Shown piece after piece: positions 43,808 to 52,328 of a stretch of DNA of 64,000 nucleotides. The notes below the pieces were generated by a model. The model worked only from the letters and a program-made list of their open reading frames with translations, made no database searches and was not told where the DNA came from. Source of the DNA: JAWLGZ01 sp041690635 (lineage in GTDB: Bacteria; Pseudomonadota; Gammaproteobacteria; Thiohalomonadales; Thiohalomonadaceae). The translations under genes and the position numbers were made by a program. Location of the stretch: positions 248,001 to 312,000 of the forward strand of contig JAWLGZ010000005.1 in NCBI GenBank assembly GCA_041690635.1, written 5' to 3'. Position 1 is the first letter of the stretch; every line of letters begins with the position of its first letter.

Positions 43808-44350
43808 ATGTCGAAAAAGCGGCGCACTGAGATCCTGGTGGCGATCATCCTGACCTGCGCCGGCATCGCACCGGCCGCGGCCGTCGATACCGTGGCCCTG
43901 GAGATCGGTACCCCGAATCGCGTGGATGCAAACCTCGGCCGGGTAGTTCTTGGTTGGGAGGTGGCCCCGCCGGGCTGGGCTGCCCGGTGGCCGCTGAAAT
44001 GGACCTGGGAGGCGCGATTCGGCTATTGGAGAACCGGCAACTCCGACGTGGTGACCCGGGAGGTTTACGAGATCGGGGTTTCCCCGGTGGTGCGTCTGGA
44101 GGCGGAGGGGGCGGGCTCCCGGCCCTATCTGGAAGGGGGGCTTGGGCTGCATCTACTCAGCGATGACACAGTCGGTAACCGTGATCTCGGCTCCGATTAC
44201 CACTTCGCCAGCCATATCGGTGTGGGCTGGATCACCGAGACCGGGTTCCGCCTCGGGCTCCGTATCCAGCACCAATCCAACGCCGGGCTCGAGAAGCCCA
44301 ATCGGGGGATCAATCTGGCCGTTCTGAATCTTGCCTATCCACTGCGGTAG
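43808..44350 (+). CDS. pagL: PagL-like lipid A 3-O-deacylase (acyloxyacyl hydrolase family)
   Basis: 180 residues from ATG 43808 (AAGGG site at 7 bases; ATG 43802 is closer to it and less likely). Signal peptide to about residue 25, then an eight-strand outer membrane barrel. The hallmark is IQHQSNAGLEKPNRGIN with H155, S157 and N158. Characterised PagL has a catalytic Glu about 12 residues after the Ser; counting gives Asn169 here, so activity is uncertain. It would remove the 3-O acyl chain of lipid A. Confidence 0.8.
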   Translation: MSKKRRTEILVAIILTCAGIAPAAAVDTVALEIGTPNRVDANLGRVVLGWEVAPPGWAARWPLKWTWEARFGYWRTGNSDVVTREVYEIGVSPVVRLEAEGAGSRPYLEGGLGLHLLSDDTVGNRDLGSDYHFASHIGVGWITETGFRLGLRIQHQSNAGLEKPNRGINLAVLNLAYPLR

Positions 44351-44377
44351 GTGCCCAGCCGGGGTGGATGCGGCCGC

Positions 44378-44698
44378 CTACTCGTGGTGGCGTGTTGCCT
44401 CATCGAGCAGTTTGCTGATGCTGTAGAGGTAGTTGCCGCGCTGGCTGTGGACCAGCATGTCGCCCTGCAGATGGTACATGCGGACCAATTGGCGGGCAGT
44501 GCGGAAGGCACGGACCTCGTCATCCACGCTCACCAGATGGCGAACGTGGCCGTCCGGCCCGTAGTAGATGACGCTCCAGCCATAACTGAACTGCCGTATC
44601 TGCAAGGGCGGCCGCCGTGTTTTATGTGCCTCGTTGTGGGCGGCTCCTGGCACCGTTTTCTGGACCTCCGGGTTGGAGGAGCAAGTATACGCGGCCAC
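44378..44698 (-). CDS. Hypothetical protein
   Basis: 106 residues. The second half, WSVIYYGPDGHVRHLVSVDD and MYHLQGDMLVHSQRGNYLYS, looks like a folded beta-alpha protein. The first 35 residues are poorly structured, so an internal start is likely. The start lies 29 bases after the lipoprotein peptidase stop, on the same strand, suggesting cotranscription. No family is recognised; an opposing frame overlaps. Confidence 0.5.
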   Translation of the reverse strand: MAAYTCSSNPEVQKTVPGAAHNEAHKTRRPPLQIRQFSYGWSVIYYGPDGHVRHLVSVDDEVRAFRTARQLVRMYHLQGDMLVHSQRGNYLYSISKLLDEATRHHE

Positions 44699-44727
44699 GC
44701 TTTACCTGTGGTGCCAGCCGGGCTGGC

Positions 44728-45828
44728 TCAGGGCGCGGCATTCGCCGCGGCCTGTTTTCCCTCGGCGAGGGTGGGCTTGGGGAGCAGACTCTTGAGTTCG
44801 GCATGGCGGGTCGCGGGTGGTTGCCCTGCGAGTCCTTTGGCTGCGCTGTAGAAGCGAGTCAGGTCCCCGCCTTCCCGTTGGAGGAGCGCCTCGAAGGCGG
44901 GAATCAAGTCGTTGTAAGTGGCCACCAGCGACAGGTGGGCGTTGTTCAGCGGACGGTTCATCCAGCCATCGTATCCACCGTAGCCACCCCACTGATCCTT
45001 CAGTTCCGCGTAGGCGTGCTTCAACTGCTCGAACACCTGGCGCTTGGCCGCCCGCTTCGCGGGGGCATCGCCGGGTTCGCGGTAGACGGCCGCAAGTTGA
45101 CGGCGGGTCTCCAGCAGGAGCGCATCGAACTGCTGCCGCCGATCCTCCCGCCGTTTGAAGGCGGTCAGCTCATCCGCACGATCGTTCGCCTGCAGCCAGC
45201 GGCGGACCCCTTCACGGGCGACCGTCTCGGCGAACGACTCGTTGAAGGCGGTGTCGTTCTTCACATACAGCTTCTGGTGCGCCAGTTCGTGGAAGATGAC
45301 CGATGCGAGATCCACATCGGGGCGCGCGATCATGGTCGACAGCAGCGGATCATCGGTCCAGCCCAGGGTGGAGTAGGCCTGGGAACCCGAGACCTGCACG
45401 TCGTAGCCGCTCCGCGCCAGTTCGGCCGCCTGCTGCTCCGCCTGCTCGCGGCTGAAGTAGCCCTTGTAATTCACGCACCCGCTGAAGGCGAAGCACCAGC
45501 TTTTGGGGGTGAGGGAAAACTCCGGCGTGGCCACCACGTTCCACACCACATGGCTGCGCTGCACCTCGGCATAGCGGCGGTAGCTGTCGTTGTCGGGAAG
45601 GCCCAGTTCGGCGCTGGCGAAGGCGCGTGCCGTACGTGCGGTACGCAGCTTGGCGGCCACCTCCGGCGAGGTGTTCGGGTCGGCGAGGACCTCATCAATG
45701 GGCCGGGCGCCGGAGGTGAGTGAGAGGTGGCCGCTCACCGCCTGGGCGTAGTACCCGAGGGAACACCCGGTCACCAGGAGAGCGAGGGCCGGGAGTGTGA
45801 TAAGAAATGTGAGCGTGAGGCGTGGCAT
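44728..45828 (-). CDS. Zinc aminopeptidase-like lipoprotein (COG4324 type)
   Basis: 366 residues. Lipobox LLVTGC with C22 marks a lipoprotein. The gluzincin-type site is HELAHQKLYVKNDTAFNESF (H180-E-x-x-H184, third ligand E197). The region PEFSLTPKSWCFAFSGCVNYKG with paired Cys112/118 is conserved in COG4324 putative aminopeptidases. It acts in the periplasm, anchored to a membrane. The substrate is unknown. It leads a small operon with the 44378 hypothetical. Confidence 0.87.
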   Translation of the reverse strand: MPRLTLTFLITLPALALLVTGCSLGYYAQAVSGHLSLTSGARPIDEVLADPNTSPEVAAKLRTARTARAFASAELGLPDNDSYRRYAEVQRSHVVWNVVATPEFSLTPKSWCFAFSGCVNYKGYFSREQAEQQAAELARSGYDVQVSGSQAYSTLGWTDDPLLSTMIARPDVDLASVIFHELAHQKLYVKNDTAFNESFAETVAREGVRRWLQANDRADELTAFKRREDRRQQFDALLLETRRQLAAVYREPGDAPAKRAAKRQVFEQLKHAYAELKDQWGGYGGYDGWMNRPLNNAHLSLVATYNDLIPAFEALLQREGGDLTRFYSAAKGLAGQPPATRHAELKSLLPKPTLAEGKQAAANAAP

Positions 45829-45967
45829 GGGACCGTCGGTTGGATGCGACGGTCCGATGATGCCACGGCTGACGGTGCCCTGGTGCGGGCTGGGTCACGA
45901 AGCGGGTCAAAGCCTGGTGCTGACCCACGGGGCGGGGCGATAAGTGTTTTTTCCTTACCTCCAGTTT

Positions 45968-46540
45968 TTAACTGAGATCGGCGGCACCCTGCAGCGCCGC
46001 GATCGCCTCGGTGGCGACGGCGCCGGCGGTGGCGAAGCACTCCCCGATCAGCTCCCGATCTCCGGCCTCGGTGTTCAGGCCCAGCAGCCGCGCCAGTTCA
46101 CTGCGCGCCGCCTGGCGTTCCAGGGGGGCACTGTCCCCGTATTCGATGGCATCCAGCAGATCGGCCAGTGCAGACAGGAAGTCGCGTAGTTGCAGTACGT
46201 ACTCGTCAATCGCCGGTTCATCCGGTCCCGAGTGCGGGCGCTCGCGTCGGATCGCCTCGATGGCCCGATTGCAGATGACGCGTCCCAGTTCCAGCGTTGG
46301 CCCGATGAAGTCGGCCGAGTCGGGAATCTCCGGCAGGCAGTCTGCGCCGGTGATCGCCTGCACGCGGCAGCGGGCCGCGCGTAGCCCCGAGAGGTCGGCC
46401 AGCCACAGGTCCTGCAGGGCGTGGAACAGGTTCTCCAGGCGAAACAGTTCATAGGCGGCCGAACCCGGCAACGGCGGCAGGCCGCAGATATCCGCCAAGG
46501 TCGAATTACCGTCCTTCTCCGGACCGGTTCGCTCTCCCAT
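45968..46540 (-). CDS. Conserved hypothetical helical protein
   Basis: 190 residues from ATG 46540 with a GAGGAG ribosome site; a longer start upstream would add poor sequence. Almost all helix: AAYELFRLENLFHALQDLWL, FIGPTLELGRVICNRAIEAI and LRDFLSALADLLDAIEYG. No motif, signal peptide or membrane segment is seen and no family is recognised. It is divergent from slt. Confidence 0.65.
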   Translation of the reverse strand: MGERTGPEKDGNSTLADICGLPPLPGSAAYELFRLENLFHALQDLWLADLSGLRAARCRVQAITGADCLPEIPDSADFIGPTLELGRVICNRAIEAIRRERPHSGPDEPAIDEYVLQLRDFLSALADLLDAIEYGDSAPLERQAARSELARLLGLNTEAGDRELIGECFATAGAVATEAIAALQGAADLS

Positions 46541-46709
46541 TAAAAGGCACTCCTCGCGAGTGGATGTTGTGCGGGTGCGGACTGCGAAAAACGATAGCAG
46601 TGGGTGGTGCCAAGTCAACGCGGGAGAGCAGGCAAGAAAACAATTCACGCATGAACTTCACGCGCATACACTATGAAGCTGTCGAAGGGCCTCGGAGACT
46701 GGGGGGATC

Positions 46710-48698
46710 ATGCCGGGAGAAGCGATCCATCATGGGGGGGGATCCAGGTACGGGGTGGTTGCATACGCTCTGATCCTGCTTGTCGCGCTCCTTCTGATGC
46801 CTGTGGCGGCGCCATGGGCTGCGGTGGGTGCGCAGGAGTCGGACTTGAAGGCGCAACGCGACGCCTTCACCAAGGCGCGCAAGGCCCTGCGTGCCGGTCG
46901 GACGCAGGAGTTCAAGCGCCTGAGTTCTCAGCTCCAATCCTATGCCCTTTATCCCTATCTGCGGTACGACTACTTGCGCAGAAACCTGGCTCGTGCGCAG
47001 CCGGTCGAGATTGCCGAGTTTCTGGGACGGTACGACAGCACCCCCTTGGAGGGGCGGCTGCGTAGTGCCTGGCTGGGCCATCTGGCCAAGCAGGGGCGCT
47101 GGGAGGATTACCGCCGCTTCTACCGGCCGGGTCTCGGCACCGACTATGACTGCCATGCGCTGGTCGCGCGGCTGCGCGGCGGCGAGCGCGACTCCCTCTG
47201 GCCGGATGTCGAACGTCTGTGGACGGTCGGCAGCTCACAGCCCAAGGCGTGCGATCCCGCCTTCGGCGCCTGGATGGAGGCGGGCCAGCGCACCCGCGAG
47301 ATCACCCTGCAGCGGATCGAACTGGCGATGGAGAAGGGGCAACTGGGGCTGGTCTCCTACCTGTCCGGCCTCCTGCCCAAGGCCGATCAGGCGTGGGTCA
47401 GCCGCTGGCAGGCGGTACATCGCAATCCTGCACGTGAACTGGCGCGGCTGGATGCCAAGGGCGAGTGGAGTGCCAGGCTGTTCACCCACGGCATTGTCCG
47501 CCTGGCCCGGCGCGAACCGCAGGCGGCAGACCTTCTGTGGCGCAAGCGGCATGACGCATTCAGCCTGACCGCGGAACAGGCGCTGCGGGGCGAACGGGCC
47601 ATCGCCCTCAACCTGGCACTGGATCACCTGCCCGGGGCGGCGGCACGGCTTGCCAGCCTGCCGGAGCACAACGAACTGACGCGTGCCTGGTGGGTCCGTG
47701 CAGCGCTCAGAGACCTCGACTGGGGTGGCGTGCTGCCGGCGCTGGCTGCGATGCCGCTGGACGAGCGGGCGCTCCCGGAGTGGAGCTACTGGGAGGCACG
47801 GGCGCTGGAGGCGACCGGCCGTACCCGGGAGGCGGCCGAACTCTACCGGCGGGTCGCCACCTGCCGTTGCTATTACGGGTTCCTCGCCGCCGAGCGGGTG
47901 GAGCTGTCGCCGCCTATCGAGAGTGTCCCCCTGGCGGTGGACGAGACGGTGCTGAACCGGATGGCCGAACGCCCGGCCATGCAGCGAGCTCGCGAGCTGC
48001 ACCTCCTCGACCTCACCCTGGATGCGCGCCGGGAGTGGCGTGACGCCATGGCATTGATGAGCCCCGCGGAGTTGCGTATCGCCGCCAAACTGGCGGACGG
48101 CTGGGGCTGGCACCACCAGGCAATCCTGACCCTGGCTCGAACCGAATCACTCGACGATCTCGAGTTGCGTTTTCCCACCCCGTTCCCGGACCAGGTCACG
48201 GCGGCGGCGGAGCAGCGGGAGCTGGACACCGCCTTCATCTATGCGGTCATGCGCCAGGAGAGCGCCTTCCATCCGGCGGCCCGTTCCCCGGCGGGTGCGC
48301 TCGGCCTGATGCAGCTGATGCCGGCCACCGCCAAAAGCACCGCCCGCCAGCTCAAGCAGAAGGTGCGCAACAACTACGAAATATTGTCAGTGGACCGCAA
48401 CATCGAACTCGGCACCGCCCACCTGCGCTACCTGATGGACCAGTATCAGGGCAACCGGCTCTACACCATGGCGGCCTACAACGCCGGGCCGCATCGGGTG
48501 AAGCGCTGGCGTTCTGCGCAGCCGTTGCCGGGGGATGTGTGGGTGGCCACGCTGCCTTTCAGCGAGACCCGCGAGTACATCAAACGCATCCTCGCCTATA
48601 CGATGATCTACGAGTGGCGGCTGGGGCTGGAGCCGACGCCGCTCTCCCAGTATCTCGCCAGCTCCGATTTCGCCGAGCTGCGTATCAGTAGCCGCTGA
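46710..48698 (+). CDS. slt: Soluble lytic murein transglycosylase
   Basis: 662 residues. An N-terminal signal/anchor (VVAYALILLVALLLMPVA) leads into the doughnut-shaped superhelical U and L domains (about 45-490), then the catalytic C domain. Catalytic Glu517 lies in YAVMRQESAFHPAARSPAGA, followed by LGLMQLMPATAK and YNAGPHRVKRW. It cleaves peptidoglycan to 1,6-anhydromuropeptides in the periplasm. Ribosome site GGGGGA precedes ATG 46710. Confidence 0.94.
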   Translation: MPGEAIHHGGGSRYGVVAYALILLVALLLMPVAAPWAAVGAQESDLKAQRDAFTKARKALRAGRTQEFKRLSSQLQSYALYPYLRYDYLRRNLARAQPVEIAEFLGRYDSTPLEGRLRSAWLGHLAKQGRWEDYRRFYRPGLGTDYDCHALVARLRGGERDSLWPDVERLWTVGSSQPKACDPAFGAWMEAGQRTREITLQRIELAMEKGQLGLVSYLSGLLPKADQAWVSRWQAVHRNPARELARLDAKGEWSARLFTHGIVRLARREPQAADLLWRKRHDAFSLTAEQALRGERAIALNLALDHLPGAAARLASLPEHNELTRAWWVRAALRDLDWGGVLPALAAMPLDERALPEWSYWEARALEATGRTREAAELYRRVATCRCYYGFLAAERVELSPPIESVPLAVDETVLNRMAERPAMQRARELHLLDLTLDARREWRDAMALMSPAELRIAAKLADGWGWHHQAILTLARTESLDDLELRFPTPFPDQVTAAAEQRELDTAFIYAVMRQESAFHPAARSPAGALGLMQLMPATAKSTARQLKQKVRNNYEILSVDRNIELGTAHLRYLMDQYQGNRLYTMAAYNAGPHRVKRWRSAQPLPGDVWVATLPFSETREYIKRILAYTMIYEWRLGLEPTPLSQYLASSDFAELRISSR

Positions 48699-48765
48699 CC
48701 CCGTCAGGGCGGTGGTCGGGGCTGCCTATACTCTCCCTGACATCGTCCCCTGAGGGCATCCGGCC

Positions 48766-49854
48766 ATGGATGGCAGCGACCGCCCCGAACCGGGCGTCAT
48801 GACGGACGCCGAAGCCGCCTGTGTTCCGGCCGTCCCGACCCTCTGGCGCCTGGCGCTTGCAGCGGTGATTGTCATCGCCGTTCTCGCCGCGCTCTACGTG
48901 GCGCGCTCCCTGCTCCTGCCCATCATGCTGGCCCTGGTGTTCAGCTTGTTGCTGAGGCCGGTGGTCCGCTTCCTCAATCGAATCCACCTTCCCGAGGCGC
49001 TCGGTGCGGGCCTCGTGGTCATTCTGGTGCTGTCGGCCGGCAGTGCCACCGTGGCGCTGCTCTACGGCCCGGCGATAGAGTGGGCACAGCGCCTGCCGGA
49101 AGCGCTGGGACGGTTCGAGCAACTCCTGTTCGGTGTCTTGCAGGTGCTGATGGAGGTGGCCGTCCCGGACCCGACGGAGTTGGCGGGGCCGATGGAGGCG
49201 GGGGAACTACTCGCTCCTCTGGTGCGCGGTGTGGTGCTCGATCGCGTCTGGCAGCTTGTCGGCGGCAGTGTGGTCACCCTGTTTCTGGTCTACTTCATGC
49301 TGGCCTCGGGTGACCTCTTCCTGCGCAAGACGGTGCGGGTGATCTTGCGCGCCGAAAACAAGCGCCGTGCCATTGCCGCCGCGCGTCTGATCGAGCACGA
49401 CGTCTCCCGTTACCTGTTCACCATCGCCGTCATCAACACCGTGCTCGGGGTGCTGGTCGCCGCCGTGATGTGGATGCTGTCGATGCCCAATCCGGTGCTG
49501 TGGGGGGTGCTGGCGGGCACGCTCAACTTCATTCCCTACATCGGTCCCTTCATCACGCTCTCCACCATTGCCGCCGCCGCCCTGCTCACCTTCCCTACCG
49601 TCCCGGCTGCCTTGCTGCCGCCTGCCGTATTCCTGGTCCTGACCACCCTTGAGGGCCAACTCATCACCCCGCTGATTCTGGGAGCCCGGCTGCTGTTGAA
49701 TCCGGTGGCGATCTTCCTCGGGATCATCTTCTGGGGCTGGTTGTGGGGGATCGTGGGCGCCCTGCTGGCGGTGCCCATCACCATGAGCCTCAAGATCCTC
49801 TGTGATGCGGTACCGCCGCTCAATCCGGTCAGCGAATTCCTCTCCCGTGAATGA
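48766..49854 (+). CDS. AI-2E family transporter (second paralogue)
   Basis: 362 residues, seven or so transmembrane helices with ARSLLLPIMLALVFSLLLRP at the start, NFIPYIGPFITLSTIAAA in the middle and FWGWLWGIVGALLAVPIT near the end, the AI-2E/PerM pattern. The substrate is unknown. It differs strongly from the paralogue at 25706. It follows slt by 67 bases; TATACT at 48727-48732 may be its own -10. Confidence 0.85.
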   Translation: MDGSDRPEPGVMTDAEAACVPAVPTLWRLALAAVIVIAVLAALYVARSLLLPIMLALVFSLLLRPVVRFLNRIHLPEALGAGLVVILVLSAGSATVALLYGPAIEWAQRLPEALGRFEQLLFGVLQVLMEVAVPDPTELAGPMEAGELLAPLVRGVVLDRVWQLVGGSVVTLFLVYFMLASGDLFLRKTVRVILRAENKRRAIAAARLIEHDVSRYLFTIAVINTVLGVLVAAVMWMLSMPNPVLWGVLAGTLNFIPYIGPFITLSTIAAAALLTFPTVPAALLPPAVFLVLTTLEGQLITPLILGARLLLNPVAIFLGIIFWGWLWGIVGALLAVPITMSLKILCDAVPPLNPVSEFLSRE

Positions 49855-49903
49855 GTGTCTTGCCGCTGGAAAATGATCTCGCGCCCCGGCTGCATTGCAT
49901 TGA

Positions 49904-50032
49904 ACTCTCGCAGAGACGCCAGAGCACGCAAAGAAAAGCAGAACGGGTTACCTGTTCGATGCCACCCATCGGGTCCCTTTGCCCTGCCATGACCGGCGCT
50001 TTTCTCTGCGTGCTCTGCGTCTTCGCGAGAGT
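49904..50032. repeat. Imperfect palindromic intergenic repeat (copy 2)
   Basis: The 36-base arm at 49904-49939 (ACTCTCGCAGAGACGCCAGA onward) is repeated in inverse at 49997-50032 with a few mismatches and one indel, around a loop of about 57 bases. Purine-rich AGAGACGC and GCACGCAGAGA words are shared in style with copy 1 at 39560. Such dispersed repeats are common in proteobacteria. Confidence 0.7.
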
Positions 50033-50109
50033 CACTGCCGTTGAGAGCGCCCCGGGCGGGCTCGGCGGTGGAGGTGTGTCGAACAGGGTTTTCGGGGTAT
50101 CCTGCATCC

Positions 50110-50298
50110 ATGGATACGGTGCGTTGTCTCTATTGCGGTGTCGATGTGCCGGCGGACGCGGAGCGTTGTCCCGGCTGCGGCGCCCCTTCCCACTTTCAGC
50201 GTCGGGGTGCGGGCGAGGCGCGTCGGCGCCGCTTTATCCTCTTCTTCATCGTGGTGGTGGCGGTCTGTGCCATCGCGATTGTTACGCTGCCCCGGTAG
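50110..50298 (+). CDS. Zinc-ribbon single-span membrane peptide
   Basis: 62 residues from ATG 50110. A complete zinc ribbon, VRCLYCGVDVPADAERCPGC (two CxxC), is followed by basic residues and one transmembrane helix (FILFFIVVVAVCAIAIVTL). It ends 6 bases before the triheme cytochrome start, so they are cotranscribed. Function unknown; zinc-ribbon membrane peptides can be small regulators or chaperones. Confidence 0.8.
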   Translation: MDTVRCLYCGVDVPADAERCPGCGAPSHFQRRGAGEARRRRFILFFIVVVAVCAIAIVTLPR

Positions 50299-50304
50299 CG
50301 TGTC

Positions 50305-51141
50305 ATGAACACACTACGTTTCCTTGCCCTCGCCGCCGCATTGTCATGTGCGCTACCGGCGGTTGCACAGCCGGCCGGCTCGACACGCACGCTGCCGCCG
50401 GTCTCGCTGGGCCAGTGGTACCCGCCACAGAGTGAACGGCAGGTGTGGCTGCACACCATGTTCTCTCTCCGCACGGCGATGCAGGCTGTGGGCGAGTACG
50501 CCGCGCTGGAAGATGGCGAGCGACTGCACGCGTGGGCGGAGCGGTTCGTCGAGGCGTACCGGCGGCTGCCCGAGATGGTCCCTGAGTGGGAGGACGAGGT
50601 GGAGTCGGCGTGGGCTGAACGGCTGCTCGATGCCGCCCGCACCGGCGATTTCGAGGGAGTGAACAGCGCCTTGCGCAAGGTGGGCGTGAGTTGTCGCTCC
50701 TGCCATCGGGAGTACCGGGCAGCCGCTGCAGCGCTCTACCGCATTCCCGATTACCGCCAGGTACTGGTCGAGGACAGCGACACCCTGGAGGAGCTCCCTT
50801 ACGCCGAGTTCATGGAGCGGTTGGCCTCCGCCCTCAACCGGATCAAGATCGCCCTGCGCGACAACCTGCCGGAGCGCGGTCTTGCGGCGACCGAACAGTT
50901 GAACACGGGGCTTCACGCCCTGGCTGAGAGTTGCGGGGGGTGCCACAAGGATGCCGCCCCACGTGAGCGCATCCTCGGGGCGGCCCTCTCCCAATCCATC
51001 GAACGTCTGCGCACGGCCCTGGCTGACGGCAGTGTGTCGGCAGGTGGCCGGGCGCTGGGAGAGGTCGGTGCCTACGCCTGCGGGCGCTGCCACTCGATTC
51101 ACCGTCTGGGCGCGGACCTGCGCCGCCAGATGGTGGAGTGA
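50305..51141 (+). CDS. Triheme c-type cytochrome, periplasmic
   Basis: 278 residues with a signal peptide to about residue 21. Three heme sites: C130-RSC133-H134, C210-GGC213-H214 and C259-GRC262-H263. The first part looks like a cytochrome c'-type bundle (KVGVSCRSCHREYRAA), and the second half like a duplication of it with two closer hemes. The named family is not recognised. It should carry electrons in the periplasm. Its operon partner is the zinc-ribbon peptide. Confidence 0.87.
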   Translation: MNTLRFLALAAALSCALPAVAQPAGSTRTLPPVSLGQWYPPQSERQVWLHTMFSLRTAMQAVGEYAALEDGERLHAWAERFVEAYRRLPEMVPEWEDEVESAWAERLLDAARTGDFEGVNSALRKVGVSCRSCHREYRAAAAALYRIPDYRQVLVEDSDTLEELPYAEFMERLASALNRIKIALRDNLPERGLAATEQLNTGLHALAESCGGCHKDAAPRERILGAALSQSIERLRTALADGSVSAGGRALGEVGAYACGRCHSIHRLGADLRRQMVE

Positions 51142-51189
51142 GCGCAAGCATGGTGAAAGCCTCACCCGTGACCTTCTGTTCACCCCTGC

Positions 51190-51465
51190 TCATATAACCG
51201 GTGACCGGTAACGGGCGTTCAGGTTCTCTGCGCATCGAGCGGCATAGGCGGCCACCTCCTCACACGGACCCGGTCGCAAACCGGTTATGGAGTTGATGCG
51301 GTTGCGGATGATGTAGCGATGCCACCGCTGTTCCCCGGCGCCGGGCGGACCCGGCGCCTCCTCAAGCAGCACGACCCTGTAATCGAGCGTGGATTGAGCC
51401 ACAGCCAATTCCCCCTCGGGCAATCGAACACGGGGAAACGTAGCCTGCCCGTGTGACCGTTTCAT
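51190..51465 (-). CDS. Hypothetical small protein
   Basis: 91 residues. LPEGELAVAQSTLDYRVVLL and WHRYIIRNRINSITGLRPGP with an EEVAAYAARCAENLNARY end read like a genuine domain of unknown family. It follows pdsO on the same strand after 33 bases, so it may be the last gene of that unit. Ribosome site weak (AGGG). Confidence 0.55.
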   Translation of the reverse strand: MKRSHGQATFPRVRLPEGELAVAQSTLDYRVVLLEEAPGPPGAGEQRWHRYIIRNRINSITGLRPGPCEEVAAYAARCAENLNARYRSPVI

Positions 51466-51498
51466 GAACCCTGTCTGACACCGACGTGTGAACGCGCT

Positions 51499-52203
51499 TC
51501 ATTTCGGCAGGTGGTGGAAGGTCACCACCACGCGCCGGTCGTAGAAGAGCCCCTCCGCATCTTCCCTGCCGTGGCTTGCGTACTGCAGGCCGCTGGCGGT
51601 CTGGGCGATGCGCTGCGGCGGAATCCCGCTCCCTTCGAGCAGGGTGCGCACCGCGGCGGCACGCCGCGTGCCGAGTTCCCGGTTTGCGGTCGCGCCGCCG
51701 CGGCTGTCGGTGCGCCCGTCGATGTGCACCATCAGCTGCGGGAGCGACTTCAATGCTTCGGCCAGGCGGCCCAGTTCCCGCGCCCGCTCCGCCTCGATGC
51801 GGTCGCTGCCGGTACGGAACGGGACACTGATGGAAAAACCGTTCTCGATGGCGAGCAGTGCCGCCCCCGCCTCTGTGCCGGCCGTGCACGCCAGTTGCTC
51901 CCGTTCGCTGCTGCGTCGGGCAAGTTCCTGCCGATCCCGTTCGGAGGCGGCGGCCTGTTTTCTGAGGTTGGTGAGTTCGTTTTGGGCCGCATCGATCTCG
52001 TCCCGACGGTCCCGTTCCAACCCGATCAGTCCGCCGGCGGCAGAGCCGAGCACCAGCCCGAGAGGGCCGCCCGCCAGCGCGCCGAGTGCGGCACCGGCAA
52101 AGACACCGGTGCTCTGTCCAGTTGGCTGGAATTCGGCGACGGCGGGTGCGGAGCCGAGGGCGACGAGAGCCGAAAGCACGGAGGCGGCGATGGTCTTTTT
52201 CAT
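51499..52203 (-). CDS. pdsO: PdsO: sortase-system OmpA-like protein
   Basis: 234 residues. Signal peptide to about residue 23 (SVLSALVALGSAPAVA), then a glycine zipper (GAALGALAGGPLGLVLG), a coiled coil at about 65-105 and an OmpA peptidoglycan-binding domain (MVHIDGRTDSRGGATANREL). This layout beside a pdsR-type regulator and pdsS-type kinase matches the OmpA-like member of the proteobacterial dedicated sortase system. It is divergent from pdsR, 125 bases away. Ribosome site GAGGAG is good. Confidence 0.82.
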   Translation of the reverse strand: MKKTIAASVLSALVALGSAPAVAEFQPTGQSTGVFAGAALGALAGGPLGLVLGSAAGGLIGLERDRRDEIDAAQNELTNLRKQAAASERDRQELARRSSEREQLACTAGTEAGAALLAIENGFSISVPFRTGSDRIEAERARELGRLAEALKSLPQLMVHIDGRTDSRGGATANRELGTRRAAAVRTLLEGSGIPPQRIAQTASGLQYASHGREDAEGLFYDRRVVVTFHHLPK

Positions 52204-52270
52204 GACGTTTCTCCTCAGGTTGTTTGGGTGTCGGAGGAGAGTAAAACCCGCGCCGGTGGCGCAGCCCGGG

Positions 52271-52299
52271 TCGAAAAGGGGGCAGTGCGGGGATAGAAT
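52271..52299 (+). promoter_or_regulatory. Putative promoter of pdsR-pdsS
   Basis: TCGAAA at 52271-52276 and TAGAAT at 52294-52299 with exactly 17 bases between; each matches well (4 and 5 of 6). pdsR starts at 52329. Confidence 0.5.
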
Positions 52300-52328
52300 G
52301 TGGCGGAATTCGGGACAGGCGGCAGAAG

